Below, one piece after another: positions 7,118-14,930 of a stretch of DNA of 21,523 bases. A program made the position numbers and the translations under genes. Every line of letters starts with the position of its first letter. Positions within the stretch are counted from its first letter, which is position 1. A model generated the notes under the pieces. That model had not been told where the DNA came from, ran no database searches, and worked only from the letters and a program-made list of their open reading frames with translations. The DNA is from an uncultured Phycisphaerales bacterium (GTDB lineage: Bacteria; Planctomycetota; Phycisphaerae; WQYP01). Location of the stretch: positions 1 to 21,523 of the forward strand of contig CAIPTQ010000179.1 in assembly GCA_903868035.1 (NCBI GenBank), given 5' to 3'.

Positions 7118-7144
7118 GTCGGTTAATCAATCTACGTGTGTGCA

Positions 7145-7173
7145 TTGGTGTTTACGGGCGGCTCCCGTATCAT
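7145..7173 (+). promoter_or_regulatory. fabI promoter
   Basis: TTGGTG at 7145-7150 and TATCAT at 7168-7173 are spaced 17 bases apart. The predicted start near 7180 gives a leader of about 30 bases. GAGAGG at 7200-7205 lies four bases before the ATG at 7210. Confidence 0.6.
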
Positions 7174-7209
7174 AGGGGCTGTGATTTTTCGGTTTTATAG
7201 AGAGGCACC

Positions 7210-7992
7210 ATGCCCCTGCTCACCGGCAAGAAGGCGTTCATCTTCGGCGTGCTCAATGAATACTCGATTGGGTATCACATTTCGCAGAAGCTGCATGAGG
7301 AGGGGTGCGAACTGGCGTTTTCCTATTTGCCGGGGGAGAAGATTGAGCGGCGGGTGGTGAAGGCGGTGGAGGGTTTCCGGCCCAAGTTCCTGGTGCCGTG
7401 CGATGTGAGCAAGGATGAGGATTTGAAGGGGGCGTTTGCCAGGGCGGGCGAGGCGTGGGGGAATTTCGACATCCTGGTGCATTCGCTGGCGTTTGCGCCG
7501 GCGGAGGCGCTGCACAATCCGTTCCTGCAGACGACGCGGGCGCAGTGGCAGACGGCGCTGGATATCTCGGCGTATTCGCTGGTGGCGATGGCGCGGCTGG
7601 CGCAGCCGCTGATGAACAAGGACGGCAGCATCATCACGATGAGCTACCTGGGGGCGGAGAAATACATCCCGATGTACAACGTGATGGCGGTGGCCAAGGC
7701 GGCGCTGGAGTGCTCGGTGCGCTACCTGGCGGCGGAGATGGGCCGGCATGAGAAAAATATCCGCGTCAACGCCATCTCGGCGGGGGCGATCAAGACGATG
7801 GCGGCCCGCGGCATCGGCGACATCGACCGGATGATGGACCATTACACGGAAAAATCGCCCCTGCCGTGGAATGGCGACGACGCGGCGGTGCATGTGGGGC
7901 GGACGGCGCTGTGGCTGTGCAGCGGGCTGTCGACGGGGGTGACGGGGGAGACGATTTATGTGGATGGGGGGTATAGCATTGTGGGGTGGTGA
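7210..7992 (+). CDS. fabI: Enoyl-[acyl-carrier-protein] reductase (NADH), FabI type
   Basis: The 260-aa short-chain dehydrogenase/reductase matches FabI, which reduces the trans-2-enoyl-ACP in the last step of each fatty-acid elongation cycle. The catalytic Tyr and Lys are Y156 and K163 (YNVMAVAK), the same spacing and numbering as in the E. coli enzyme, and Y146 in SYLGAE is the companion tyrosine. The N-terminal nucleotide-binding region carries the FabI-style GVLNEYSIGYHISQ (13-26) instead of the usual TGxxxGxG. NAISAGAIKT (187-196) and the C-terminal VDGGYSI are also typical. Length is normal. The next gene's promoter begins at base 7993, immediately after the stop. Confidence 0.96.
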   Translation: MPLLTGKKAFIFGVLNEYSIGYHISQKLHEEGCELAFSYLPGEKIERRVVKAVEGFRPKFLVPCDVSKDEDLKGAFARAGEAWGNFDILVHSLAFAPAEALHNPFLQTTRAQWQTALDISAYSLVAMARLAQPLMNKDGSIITMSYLGAEKYIPMYNVMAVAKAALECSVRYLAAEMGRHEKNIRVNAISAGAIKTMAARGIGDIDRMMDHYTEKSPLPWNGDDAAVHVGRTALWLCSGLSTGVTGETIYVDGGYSIVGW

Positions 7993-8022
7993 TTGCGGGC
8001 GTCTGTGGCGTGTTGTTATACT
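7993..8022 (+). promoter_or_regulatory. Promoter of the Uma2 gene, apparently leaderless
   Basis: TTGCGG at 7993-7998 and TATACT at 8017-8022 are separated by 18 bases. The ATG at 8029 begins seven bases after the -10 box, exactly where transcription would be expected to start. Confidence 0.6.
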
Positions 8023-8028
8023 GCGGTG

Positions 8029-8712
8029 ATGACCATGCAAGGCACAAGATCTGACCGCTGGCAACGGGCCAATAGTGGGTTCAAGCGCCGCGCTGGGGAT
8101 GGTGTATCGGGCGGCGTGGCGTTGCAGCCGCATCCAGGCCGGCGGCTGACCGAGAATGAATTTCTCGATTGGATTGAGGAACCGACGCGTGCCGAGTGGG
8201 TCGAAGGAGAGGTTTCCATCATGTCTCCAGTGAGTTTTAATCACGATCAGATTCACCAGTGGCTCATTCGGCTGATTGGTGCGTTTGTCGAGGTCCATGA
8301 CCTGGGGGTGTTGTGCGGTTCGGAGCTTTTTGTGCGCCTGCGGCAGCCGTTGGCGCGGCGTATGCCGGACCTGTATTTTGTTGCCCAATCCCGTGCGGCG
8401 GGTTTTCAAAAAGCGCATTTTGAAGGCTCGCCGGACCTGGCGATGGAGATTGTCTCGCCGGATGAACCGGCCCGCGATTACATCGAGAAGTTAGGCCACT
8501 ATGAATCCTCCGGGGTCAGGGAGTATTGGATTGTGGACCCGCTCATCCAGCGCGTGGAAGCCCATGAACTGGTCAAAGGCAAGTACCGGAAAATCTTGGA
8601 ACGAAACGGGGCGCTGCATTCCAAAGTGCTAAAGGGACTGTGGATCAAACCTGAGTGGCTGTGGCAAAGGCCCAAGGTGGCGCAAATTCTTCGCGAGATG
8701 GGCGTTAAGTGA
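8029..8712 (+). CDS. Uma2 family (DUF820) PD-(D/E)XK-like protein
   Basis: The 227-aa product resembles the Uma2/DUF820 family, a PD-(D/E)XK nuclease-fold group common in cyanobacteria and planctomycetes whose physiological role is not established. Signature segments are WVEGEVSIMSP, MPDLYFV, the EGSPDLAMEIVSPDEPARD core with candidate catalytic Asp and Glu, the following KLGHYESSGVREYWIVDP, and a basic C-terminus. An in-frame TTG at 7993 would extend the protein, but it coincides with the -35 box of the promoter, so ATG 8029 (or ATG 8035) is preferred. The N-terminal 40 residues are basic and not part of the conserved domain. No partner gene is evident. Confidence 0.87.
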   Translation: MTMQGTRSDRWQRANSGFKRRAGDGVSGGVALQPHPGRRLTENEFLDWIEEPTRAEWVEGEVSIMSPVSFNHDQIHQWLIRLIGAFVEVHDLGVLCGSELFVRLRQPLARRMPDLYFVAQSRAAGFQKAHFEGSPDLAMEIVSPDEPARDYIEKLGHYESSGVREYWIVDPLIQRVEAHELVKGKYRKILERNGALHSKVLKGLWIKPEWLWQRPKVAQILREMGVK

Positions 8713-8760
8713 TAGGGGAGCCTGTTTGCGGCAAGGGATGCATTTGGACGGCAGACGCGC

Positions 8761-9216
8761 ATGGTGACAAAGTGGTGGATTATCTTTCGTATGATCCTGC
8801 CGTTGGTTTTGGCGGCCTCGACGCGTCTCTTGCACATATTCTGGCCGCATAATCAGGAACTCCAATTGTTGCCGGTGTTTCTTCCTTGCCTGGTGGCGGT
8901 ATTCAATCTATATTTCAGTTCGCTGGATAGGCCGAAATTGGAACCACGTGAGCCGAACAAGGAATTTCAGCGCTGTCTTAGCTTCTGGCATGGATTGGAC
9001 GGCTTGGCATGCTTCATTTTGATGCTCTTTGAAGCGATTACGGCTGTTGGGATGTCGGAGAACAAGGTTGGAATGCTAGGATTGCTCTTCACCATTCCCT
9101 TTTTCTTTGTGCCGTATTGTCTCATTGCCTTGGAGGCGCGAAGGAGATTGCTGCGCTGCTATGAGATTTTGGCGGCCGATATCTTGAAAAGCCCGGATAA
9201 TACGGAGGAAATCTGA
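8761..9216 (+). CDS. Hypothetical membrane protein with four predicted helices
   Basis: The 151-aa product is not recognised. It shows four hydrophobic segments, around residues 5-27, 36-54, 76-98 and 102-122, with a basic loop between the second and third (DRPKLEPREPNKEFQR) and a charged C-terminus (EARRRLLRCYEILAADILKS). This suggests an integral inner-membrane protein with a cytoplasmic tail. Its base composition is visibly AT-richer than the flanking genes, hinting at foreign origin or relaxed constraint. The stop TGA is directly followed by the ATG of the Sua5 gene, so the two are probably cotranscribed. The ribosome site is weak (GGACGG around 8746). An internal ATG at 8791 is an alternative start. 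Confidence 0.65.
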   Translation: MVTKWWIIFRMILPLVLAASTRLLHIFWPHNQELQLLPVFLPCLVAVFNLYFSSLDRPKLEPREPNKEFQRCLSFWHGLDGLACFILMLFEAITAVGMSENKVGMLGLLFTIPFFFVPYCLIALEARRRLLRCYEILAADILKSPDNTEEI

Positions 9217-10221
9217 ATGGTAACAAAGATAATGTCCCCCAGTGCGGGAACAGAGGAAGCGGCGAGTATCCTTTGTGTCGGCAATCTAGTGGCCTTTCCC
9301 ACCGAAACCGTCTACGGCCTGGGTGCCGACGCCCGGCGGGATGACGCCGTGGCGAAAATCTATCAGGCCAAAGGCCGGCCCACTGGTAATCCCGTGATCG
9401 TACACGTGGCGGATGTGGCTGCGGCGCGGGTATGCGCGGCGGTGGGGGGGTGGAATGATACGGCAGAGGAGTTGGCGCGGCGGTTCTGGCCCGGGCCGCT
9501 CACGTTGATTGTGCCGCGCGGGGCGGGGATATCGGCACTGGTGTCGGCGGGGCGAAATACTGTCGCCGTGCGCTGCCCGGCGCATCCGGCGGCCCAGGCG
9601 CTCTTACAGGCGTTTGGCGGACCCATCGCCGCGCCCTCGGCGAATCGCTCGGGGTTCACCAGCCCCACCACGGCGGCACATGTGCTGGCGGAACTGGCCG
9701 GGCGGGTGCCGCTGATTCTGGATGGGGGGGCGTGCAAAATTGGCCTGGAGTCCACAGTGTTGGACCTGACGACGACCCCGCCGTGCGTGCTGCGGCCGGG
9801 GGCAATTACAGCCGAAATGCTCCGCGCGGTGATCGGCCCGGTGGAGGTGGTGGCCGCAACGGTGCGCCCGGAAGATTCCGCCGCCAGTCCCGGTCAGCAC
9901 CACCGGCATTACGCGCCGCGGACGCCGGCGCATTGGTTTGCCCGGTCCACGGCACCAACAATGGCCGCGGCGGCAGCCCGGCAAGCCCGCGCGGTGCTCA
10001 TCACGCACGACCCGGCGGTGATGCTGCCACCGCCCCATGAGGTGATTCTGCTCCCGGCGGCGGCGACGGAATACGCACGCGTGCTCTACGCGTCGCTCCG
10101 GCAAGCGGATGAGGCGGGCGCTTCAATGATTTTCATCCTTTTGCCCGATACTACCGAGGGCCTGTGGGCGGCGGTCGTCGATCGGCTGAAACGCGCGGCG
10201 GTGCCGCTGCCGGGCATGTGA
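9217..10221 (+). CDS. sua5: L-threonylcarbamoyladenylate synthase, Sua5/TsaC type
   Basis: The 334-aa product makes threonylcarbamoyl-AMP from threonine, bicarbonate and ATP, the first step in t6A modification of ANN-decoding tRNAs. The YrdC domain covers about residues 12-205: FPTETVYGLGADA (27-39), KIYQAKGRPTGNP (47-59), APSANRSG (139-146), GLESTVLDL (176-184) and LRPGAI (192-197). A linker with the diagnostic SPGQHHRHYAPRTP (224-237) leads to a C-terminal Sua5 domain, so this is the long two-domain form. GGAGG at 9204-9208 lies eight bases before the ATG. The gene abuts the upstream membrane protein and precedes alr by 13 bases, consistent with one operon. Confidence 0.95.
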   Translation: MVTKIMSPSAGTEEAASILCVGNLVAFPTETVYGLGADARRDDAVAKIYQAKGRPTGNPVIVHVADVAAARVCAAVGGWNDTAEELARRFWPGPLTLIVPRGAGISALVSAGRNTVAVRCPAHPAAQALLQAFGGPIAAPSANRSGFTSPTTAAHVLAELAGRVPLILDGGACKIGLESTVLDLTTTPPCVLRPGAITAEMLRAVIGPVEVVAATVRPEDSAASPGQHHRHYAPRTPAHWFARSTAPTMAAAAARQARAVLITHDPAVMLPPPHEVILLPAAATEYARVLYASLRQADEAGASMIFILLPDTTEGLWAAVVDRLKRAAVPLPGM

Positions 10222-10234
10222 TAGGATTCCCAAG

Positions 10235-11404
10235 ATGATTGCACAACAGGGGACATTGGAAATCTCGCGCTCGCGCCTGGCGCATAACCTGCGGCTGCTG
10301 CGCGGCCGCGTGGGCCAGGCCAAAATCTGCGCCACCATCAAGGCCGACGCCTATGGCCATGGCGTCGATTTGCTGGCCGATCTGCTGCGGGAAGAGGGCC
10401 TGGAGTGGGCGTGCGTCTATTCGCTGCAAGAAGCGCTGGACTTGGCCCGGTTCTGCCCCTTCAAACTCCTGGTGCTGGCGCCTCTCGTGCTGTACGAAGC
10501 TGCGCCCAATATGATTCAACATGTCCTCGACTTGGGTGGGATGGGCGGCGGCGGGGACGGGACAAAATGGGAAACGGGAGTGCGCTTCAATATCACGGAC
10601 GCCCCCACGGCACGCTTCCTTTCCCAAAGCGTCATCACCGTGGACAAGTCCCGGTGCTGGCCGGTACACGTGCAAGTGGACGCCGGCCTGACCCGCATGG
10701 GCACCGGGCCGGGTGAAGTCGGCGAACTCATCGCGCTGATCAACGAGCTGCCGGGGCTGCAACTGGAGGGGATTTTCGCCCACCTCTCCCACGGCGACGT
10801 GCCCGGCCATGCCACCGTCGCTCAACAACTGGCCGTGTTGCACCGTGTGGCCGACCCCGTAAAAAAGGCCCAGCCCGGCGTACTCGTCCATATGCAAAAC
10901 TCCGCCGGAGCGCTCCACCTTGGTGATGCCGGCCTCGACCTGGTCCGCATCGGCATAGCCCTCTATGGCCTGCAACCATCCACCGCCGAGCCGATCCCCG
11001 GCCTGCAGCCCATCGCCCGGGTGACGGCGCCCGTGCTGGCGATCCATGAGCGCCCCGCAGGCACCGGCGTGGGATATGGCCATTCCTTCGTCACGCAACG
11101 CCCCAGCCGTCTGGCCATCGTGCCCGTCGGTTATGCCGACGGCTATCCCCGGCAGTTGTCGAACCGCAGCGTGGCGCAGATCCGCGGCCAGGATATGCCC
11201 GTGGTGGGGCGGGTGTCGATGGACCAGATCATTGTGGATGTGACGGACCTGCCACCAATCGCGGTGGGGGAGGAGGCGACGGTGATTTCGTGGGATCCAG
11301 CAAAGAAGAATTGCCTGGACCAGATGGCCGACGCCATCGGCACCATCGGTTATGAACTGGCGACCCACCTGGGAGGACGGCTACGGCGGGTGGTGGCGGA
11401 ATAA
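10235..11404 (+). CDS. alr: Alanine racemase
   Basis: The 389-aa fold-type III PLP enzyme interconverts L- and D-alanine for peptidoglycan. K36 in TIKADAYGHG binds PLP and Y281 in GVGYGHSF is the opposing catalytic base. QVDAGLTRMG (147-156), FAHLSHGD (181-188), RIGIALYG (238-245) and VGRVSMDQIIVDVTD are typical. A glycine-rich insertion, GGMGGGGDG (101-109), followed by a short extra strand, sits in the barrel before the usual DAGLTRMG strand; most relatives are shorter there. AGGA at 10223-10226 precedes the ATG. The gene is probably cotranscribed with sua5. The 171-base spacer to the next gene holds no clear gene. Confidence 0.95.
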   Translation: MIAQQGTLEISRSRLAHNLRLLRGRVGQAKICATIKADAYGHGVDLLADLLREEGLEWACVYSLQEALDLARFCPFKLLVLAPLVLYEAAPNMIQHVLDLGGMGGGGDGTKWETGVRFNITDAPTARFLSQSVITVDKSRCWPVHVQVDAGLTRMGTGPGEVGELIALINELPGLQLEGIFAHLSHGDVPGHATVAQQLAVLHRVADPVKKAQPGVLVHMQNSAGALHLGDAGLDLVRIGIALYGLQPSTAEPIPGLQPIARVTAPVLAIHERPAGTGVGYGHSFVTQRPSRLAIVPVGYADGYPRQLSNRSVAQIRGQDMPVVGRVSMDQIIVDVTDLPPIAVGEEATVISWDPAKKNCLDQMADAIGTIGYELATHLGGRLRRVVAE

Positions 11405-11524
11405 GGGGGGGGGAGACCGCCAAATACCCGTAGTTTATGACGCCGGTCTTCAATCCGTAGTGGTCAAAAAATGCCATGTCGCGCCAAGATGAGCCATGGC
11501 GAAGGTTCGCGTATGGTACGATTA

Positions 11525-11569
11525 TTAAGCAATCCTGTGGAATTCCGTACACGTCCCCCACTTTGGAGG
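11525..11569 (+). promoter_or_regulatory. Weak promoter candidate and strong ribosome site before the fucosidase
   Basis: TTAAGC at 11525-11530 and TACACG at 11548-11553, 17 bases apart, form a weak promoter candidate. GGAGG at 11565-11569 is a strong ribosome binding site six bases before ATG 11576, and it decides the start against the in-frame codon at 11471. Confidence 0.4.
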
Positions 11570-11575
11570 TATGCC

Positions 11576-13339
11576 ATGAAAATGACTCGCAGAACCGCCG
11601 TACAACTGCTCGCTGGCACCGGTGCCGCGGCCTTGGCGCTGCCCCGCGTAATGGGCCAGGCCGCCGCCACCACCACCACATCGCCGGCTGCCGCGGCCAG
11701 CACCCCGCCCATACCACCCGCACCCACGCCGATTCCCGCCCCGCCGAATTTCGGCGTGGCCGACGGCCCCTTCAAGCCCACGCTCGAATCGCTCTCCGCC
11801 TATAAGATTCCCGACTGGTATCGCGACGCGAAGTTCGGCATCTGGGCCCACTGGGGTCCGCAGTGCCAGCCTGAGTTCGGCGACTGGTACGCCCAGCGCA
11901 TGTATCAGCCTGCGAATTCCGCCTACAAATATCACGTGGGGAAATACGGCCATCCCTCGAAGTTCGGCTTCAAGGATGTGATCAACGAATGGAAGGCCGA
12001 GAAGTGGGATCCCGTGGCCCTCATCGCCCTGTACAAAAAGGCCGGGGCGAAGTTCTTCGCGGCCATGGCCAACCACCACGACAACATGGACATGTTCGAC
12101 TCGACCTATCAGCCGTGGAACAGCGTGAAGATCGGCCCCAAGAAGGACCTCGTCGGCGGCTGGATGAAGGCCACCCGCGATGCGGGCCTGCGCTTCGCCA
12201 TCTCGTGCCACGGTGATCGCGCCTGGGACTGGTATCAGGTCAGCCGGGACTCCGACCCCACCGGCCCCCTGGCCGGGGTGCCCTACGACGGCTTTGTGAC
12301 CAAAGCCGACGGCAAGGGCAAGTGGTGGGACGGCCTGGACCCGCAGGATCTGTACGCCCAGTATCACGCCCGCGGCTCGTACGGCTGGGATCTTTCGCCC
12401 CGCGGCGGCCGGGGACGCGGCGCGGCGGCGGGAGCTCCCGGGGCAGCGCCCGGAGGCGCGGGAACCACGCCCCCGCTGGACCCCGCCTATGTGGCCAAGT
12501 TCTTCAACCGCATTGTCGACCTGATCAACAAATATCCGCCCGACCTGCTGTATTTTGATGACACCGTGATGCCCATGTACCCCTCGCAGGACGTCGGCCC
12601 GCGCATCGCCGCGTACCTGTACAACACCAACCTGGCGCGCCTCGGCAAGCTGGAAGCCGTGATGACCGGCAAGGGCCTCAACGGCGGCAACGCCGCGTGG
12701 CGCAACGCGCTGGTGTACGACATCGAACGCGGCGTCGCCGCCGGCGGCGAATCCGTGCCCTGGCAGACCGACACCTGCATCGGCTCGTGGCACTATGAAA
12801 AGAGCGTCTTCGACGGCCACAAGTACAAGACCGCCCTTCAGGTCACCCAGATGCTCATCGACATCGTCGCCAAGAACGGCAACCTCATGCTCAGCGTCCC
12901 GGTCAAGGGCGACGGCACCATCGACTCCGACGAAGTCAAGATGCTCGAAGGCCTGGCCGCCTGGATCGGGCCCAACGGCGAAGGCCTCTACGGCACGCGC
13001 CCATGGACCGCCATTGGCGAAGGCCCCGCCACCGCGCCCGCGGCGGGGGGCCGGTTCGGCGGATCGACGGACGTGCGCTCTTACACGGCCGAAGATTACC
13101 GCTTCACCTGCAAGGGCGACATTCTGTTTGCGTTCCTCATGGCGTGGCCGGCCAACGGCCAGGCCGTCGTCAAGACGCTGGTCAAGGGTGCCGCGGCCTT
13201 CCCCAAGGATGTGGCCAAGGTGGAACTGCTGGGCGTGGGCGAACTCAAGTTTACCCATGACGGCAAGGGCCTGACGGTGAGCCTGCCCGCCCAGAAACCC
13301 AACGACTACGCCTACTGTCTGAAGATCACACCCAAGTGA
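11576..13339 (+). CDS. Tat-exported GH29 alpha-L-fucosidase
   Basis: The 587-aa product has a twin-arginine signal (MTRRTAVQLLAG, then AAALALP) and an Ala/Thr/Pro-rich linker to about residue 58, so it is probably folded before export. The rest matches GH29 retaining alpha-L-fucosidases: KFGIWAHWGPQ (86-96), the paired histidines in MANHHDN (164-170), WMKATRDAGLRFAIS (196-210) and LLYFDD (324-329), whose aspartate is the likely nucleophile. The C-terminal part contains NGNLMLSVPVKGDG and a beta-rich domain. A low-complexity Gly/Ala/Arg/Pro insert (276-300) interrupts the barrel before the nucleophile strand. Close GH29 homologues act on fucosylated glycans; the natural substrate is not deducible. 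It stands alone rather than in a polysaccharide locus. Confidence 0.9.
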   Translation: MKMTRRTAVQLLAGTGAAALALPRVMGQAAATTTTSPAAAASTPPIPPAPTPIPAPPNFGVADGPFKPTLESLSAYKIPDWYRDAKFGIWAHWGPQCQPEFGDWYAQRMYQPANSAYKYHVGKYGHPSKFGFKDVINEWKAEKWDPVALIALYKKAGAKFFAAMANHHDNMDMFDSTYQPWNSVKIGPKKDLVGGWMKATRDAGLRFAISCHGDRAWDWYQVSRDSDPTGPLAGVPYDGFVTKADGKGKWWDGLDPQDLYAQYHARGSYGWDLSPRGGRGRGAAAGAPGAAPGGAGTTPPLDPAYVAKFFNRIVDLINKYPPDLLYFDDTVMPMYPSQDVGPRIAAYLYNTNLARLGKLEAVMTGKGLNGGNAAWRNALVYDIERGVAAGGESVPWQTDTCIGSWHYEKSVFDGHKYKTALQVTQMLIDIVAKNGNLMLSVPVKGDGTIDSDEVKMLEGLAAWIGPNGEGLYGTRPWTAIGEGPATAPAAGGRFGGSTDVRSYTAEDYRFTCKGDILFAFLMAWPANGQAVVKTLVKGAAAFPKDVAKVELLGVGELKFTHDGKGLTVSLPAQKPNDYAYCLKITPK

Positions 13340-13398
13340 TCGGCCGTCAGCCATTCGCGATAGCATTCGGCGACGTCATGGAAAATCCGAAATATTGC

Positions 13399-13427
13399 TT
13401 GTAACTGGCGAATAATGCCAGTATCGT
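13399..13427 (+). promoter_or_regulatory. Promoter of the AbiE pair, apparently leaderless
   Basis: TTGTAA at 13399-13404 and TATCGT at 13422-13427 are spaced by 17 bases. The abiEi ATG at 13434 starts seven bases after the -10 box, where transcription is expected to begin. No ribosome site precedes the ATG. Confidence 0.55.
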
Positions 13428-13433
13428 ACACGT

Positions 13434-14072
13434 ATGCAACGGTTGGCGGCAATAGCCTTCGCAAAGTCGAACCATGGCGTCTTCACGCGGTCGGAGGTGG
13501 CCTGCTGGTTGGGTGGCAGCACGCAGCGGCAGTACAGCCTCGTCAAGCGCGCCTTGGCCAGCGGCCAGGTCGTGCATCTGCGGCGGGGGCTATATTGTCT
13601 GGCCGCCCAATACCTGCGGGAGAAAGTCGATCCGCTCGCGCTGGCCCAGCGGATTTATGGCCCCAGCTACATAAGCCTGGAGACGGCCTTGTCGTATCAT
13701 GGCTGGATTCCCGAGGCCGTGTACGCCATCACCAGCGCGGCGCTCGACCGTTCCCGCGAGTTCCGCACGCCCCTGGGGCATTTCAGCTTCGCCCATGTTC
13801 CGCAGAGGAATTTCTACACGCACGTCACGCGGGTGGAAAAGGCGCCGGGGCACGGCTTTCTGCTGGCCGCGCCGCTGAAGGCCTTGGCTGACTACGTCTA
13901 CGTCCACAAGCTGGACTGGAACTCCGCCCATCCGGTGGTCGAGAGTTTGCGTGTGGATGAGGGGCTTTTGGGGAGCGTGGATACCGAAACGATTGATGAT
14001 CTCCTGGCCAACTATCCGTCCCTCCGCGTGCGGCGGTTCCTCAAAGGCCTGCGCAAGGATCTGACCCGATGA
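13434..14072 (+). CDS. abiEi: AbiEi-like type IV antitoxin
   Basis: The 212-aa product resembles AbiEi antitoxins of type IV systems, which repress their own promoter through an N-terminal winged helix and counter the toxin without binding it. Residues about 1-60 fit the winged helix (GVFTRSEVACWLGG, then KRALASGQVVHLRRGLYCL, a typical wing motif). The following part (YISLETALSYHGWIPE, then TPLGHFSFAHVP and APLKALADYVYV) is the family's C-terminal domain. The stop overlaps the start of the next gene by four bases (ATGA at 14069-14072). The protein length is typical. Autorepression at the overlapping promoter would be expected from family knowledge. Confidence 0.85.
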   Translation: MQRLAAIAFAKSNHGVFTRSEVACWLGGSTQRQYSLVKRALASGQVVHLRRGLYCLAAQYLREKVDPLALAQRIYGPSYISLETALSYHGWIPEAVYAITSAALDRSREFRTPLGHFSFAHVPQRNFYTHVTRVEKAPGHGFLLAAPLKALADYVYVHKLDWNSAHPVVESLRVDEGLLGSVDTETIDDLLANYPSLRVRRFLKGLRKDLTR

Positions 14073-14917
14073 GCGTAAAGATGATCCAGGACCGGCTCGA
14101 CAGCTACGGCTGTCAATCCACCCTCGAAGAGGAGCAGGCGCTCCGCGAAATCACACAGGAGATCGTGCTGGCGGCACTGGGACGTACCGACTTCTTCCAG
14201 AAGGCCGGCTTCCAGGGAGGCACCTGCCTGCGCATATTTTATGGCATGAACCGCTTCTCGGAGGATCTGGACTTTGCCCTGCGGAAGCCGGAGAGCGCCT
14301 TCCTCTTGCAGCCCTATCTGGATGCGCTGGCCAAGGAAGTGACGGCCTACGGTTATGGGCTGGAGGTGGATGACCGGTCGAAGGCCGGCCAGGCTGTCCG
14401 CAAGGCCTTTGTGAAGGATGGCTCCCTGGGCAACATGCTGCGCCTGAACTACAAAACCACCACCGGGCCGCTCCGCAAATTGCGCATCAAATTGGAGGTG
14501 GACGCCAATCCGCCGGCCGGTGCGGCCTTCGAGACCAAGTACCTGGACTTTCCCTTCCCCTCGGCCGTGTGCGTCTTCGACCTACCCAGCCTTTTCGCCG
14601 GCAAACTCCACGCGCTGCTGTGCCGGGAGTATCTCAAGGGTCGCGACTGGTATGATTTCATCTGGTACACGGCCCGCAAGACCCCGATCAATTACGTCTT
14701 GCTGTCCGCGGCACTGGCGCAGATGGGGCCGTGGAAGGACCAGACTGTGCCGATCGACCGGGCTTGGTGTGTCACGCACTTGCGCGCCAAAATTCTAGCC
14801 CTGGACTGGCCGCAAGCCCGCGCAGATGTCCGGCGGTTCGTGAAAGCCAACGAGTTGCCATCCTTGAACCTCTGGACCAGGGAGTTCTTCCTGGCACAGG
14901 TGGAGAAGTTGGTTTAA
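14069..14917 (+). CDS. abiEii: AbiEii/AbiGii-like nucleotidyltransferase toxin
   Basis: The 282-aa product belongs to the DNA polymerase beta-like nucleotidyltransferases that act as type IV toxins, modifying tRNA or other targets, often linked to phage abortive infection. The key motif is GFQGGTCLRIFYGMNRFSED followed by LDF (48-69), holding the G-G-T loop and the S-x-D-x-D metal-binding pair (S64, D66, D68). KLRIKLEVD (around residue 160) carries a third acidic position, and KGRDWYDFIWY (about 190-200) is a family signature. All motifs are intact. Coupled translation with abiEi supports a functional pair. It converges on trpS with a 13-base gap and no evident terminator. Confidence 0.9.
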   Translation: MSVKMIQDRLDSYGCQSTLEEEQALREITQEIVLAALGRTDFFQKAGFQGGTCLRIFYGMNRFSEDLDFALRKPESAFLLQPYLDALAKEVTAYGYGLEVDDRSKAGQAVRKAFVKDGSLGNMLRLNYKTTTGPLRKLRIKLEVDANPPAGAAFETKYLDFPFPSAVCVFDLPSLFAGKLHALLCREYLKGRDWYDFIWYTARKTPINYVLLSAALAQMGPWKDQTVPIDRAWCVTHLRAKILALDWPQARADVRRFVKANELPSLNLWTREFFLAQVEKLV

Positions 14918-14930
14918 GTCATTACCCAGT

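Noticed and set aside
6949..7209. Structured RNA or riboswitch upstream of fabI
   Set aside because: The pairing is explained by terminal inverted repeats of a MITE-like element upstream of the promoter, so it is not in the fabI leader.
7195..8418. 407-aa minus-strand frame over fabI and Uma2
   Set aside because: Arg/His/Pro-rich shadow spanning two real plus-strand genes.
11525..13366. 613-aa open frame antisense to the fucosidase
   Set aside because: Shadow frame; composition is low-complexity and the sense frame has the Tat signal and GH29 motifs.
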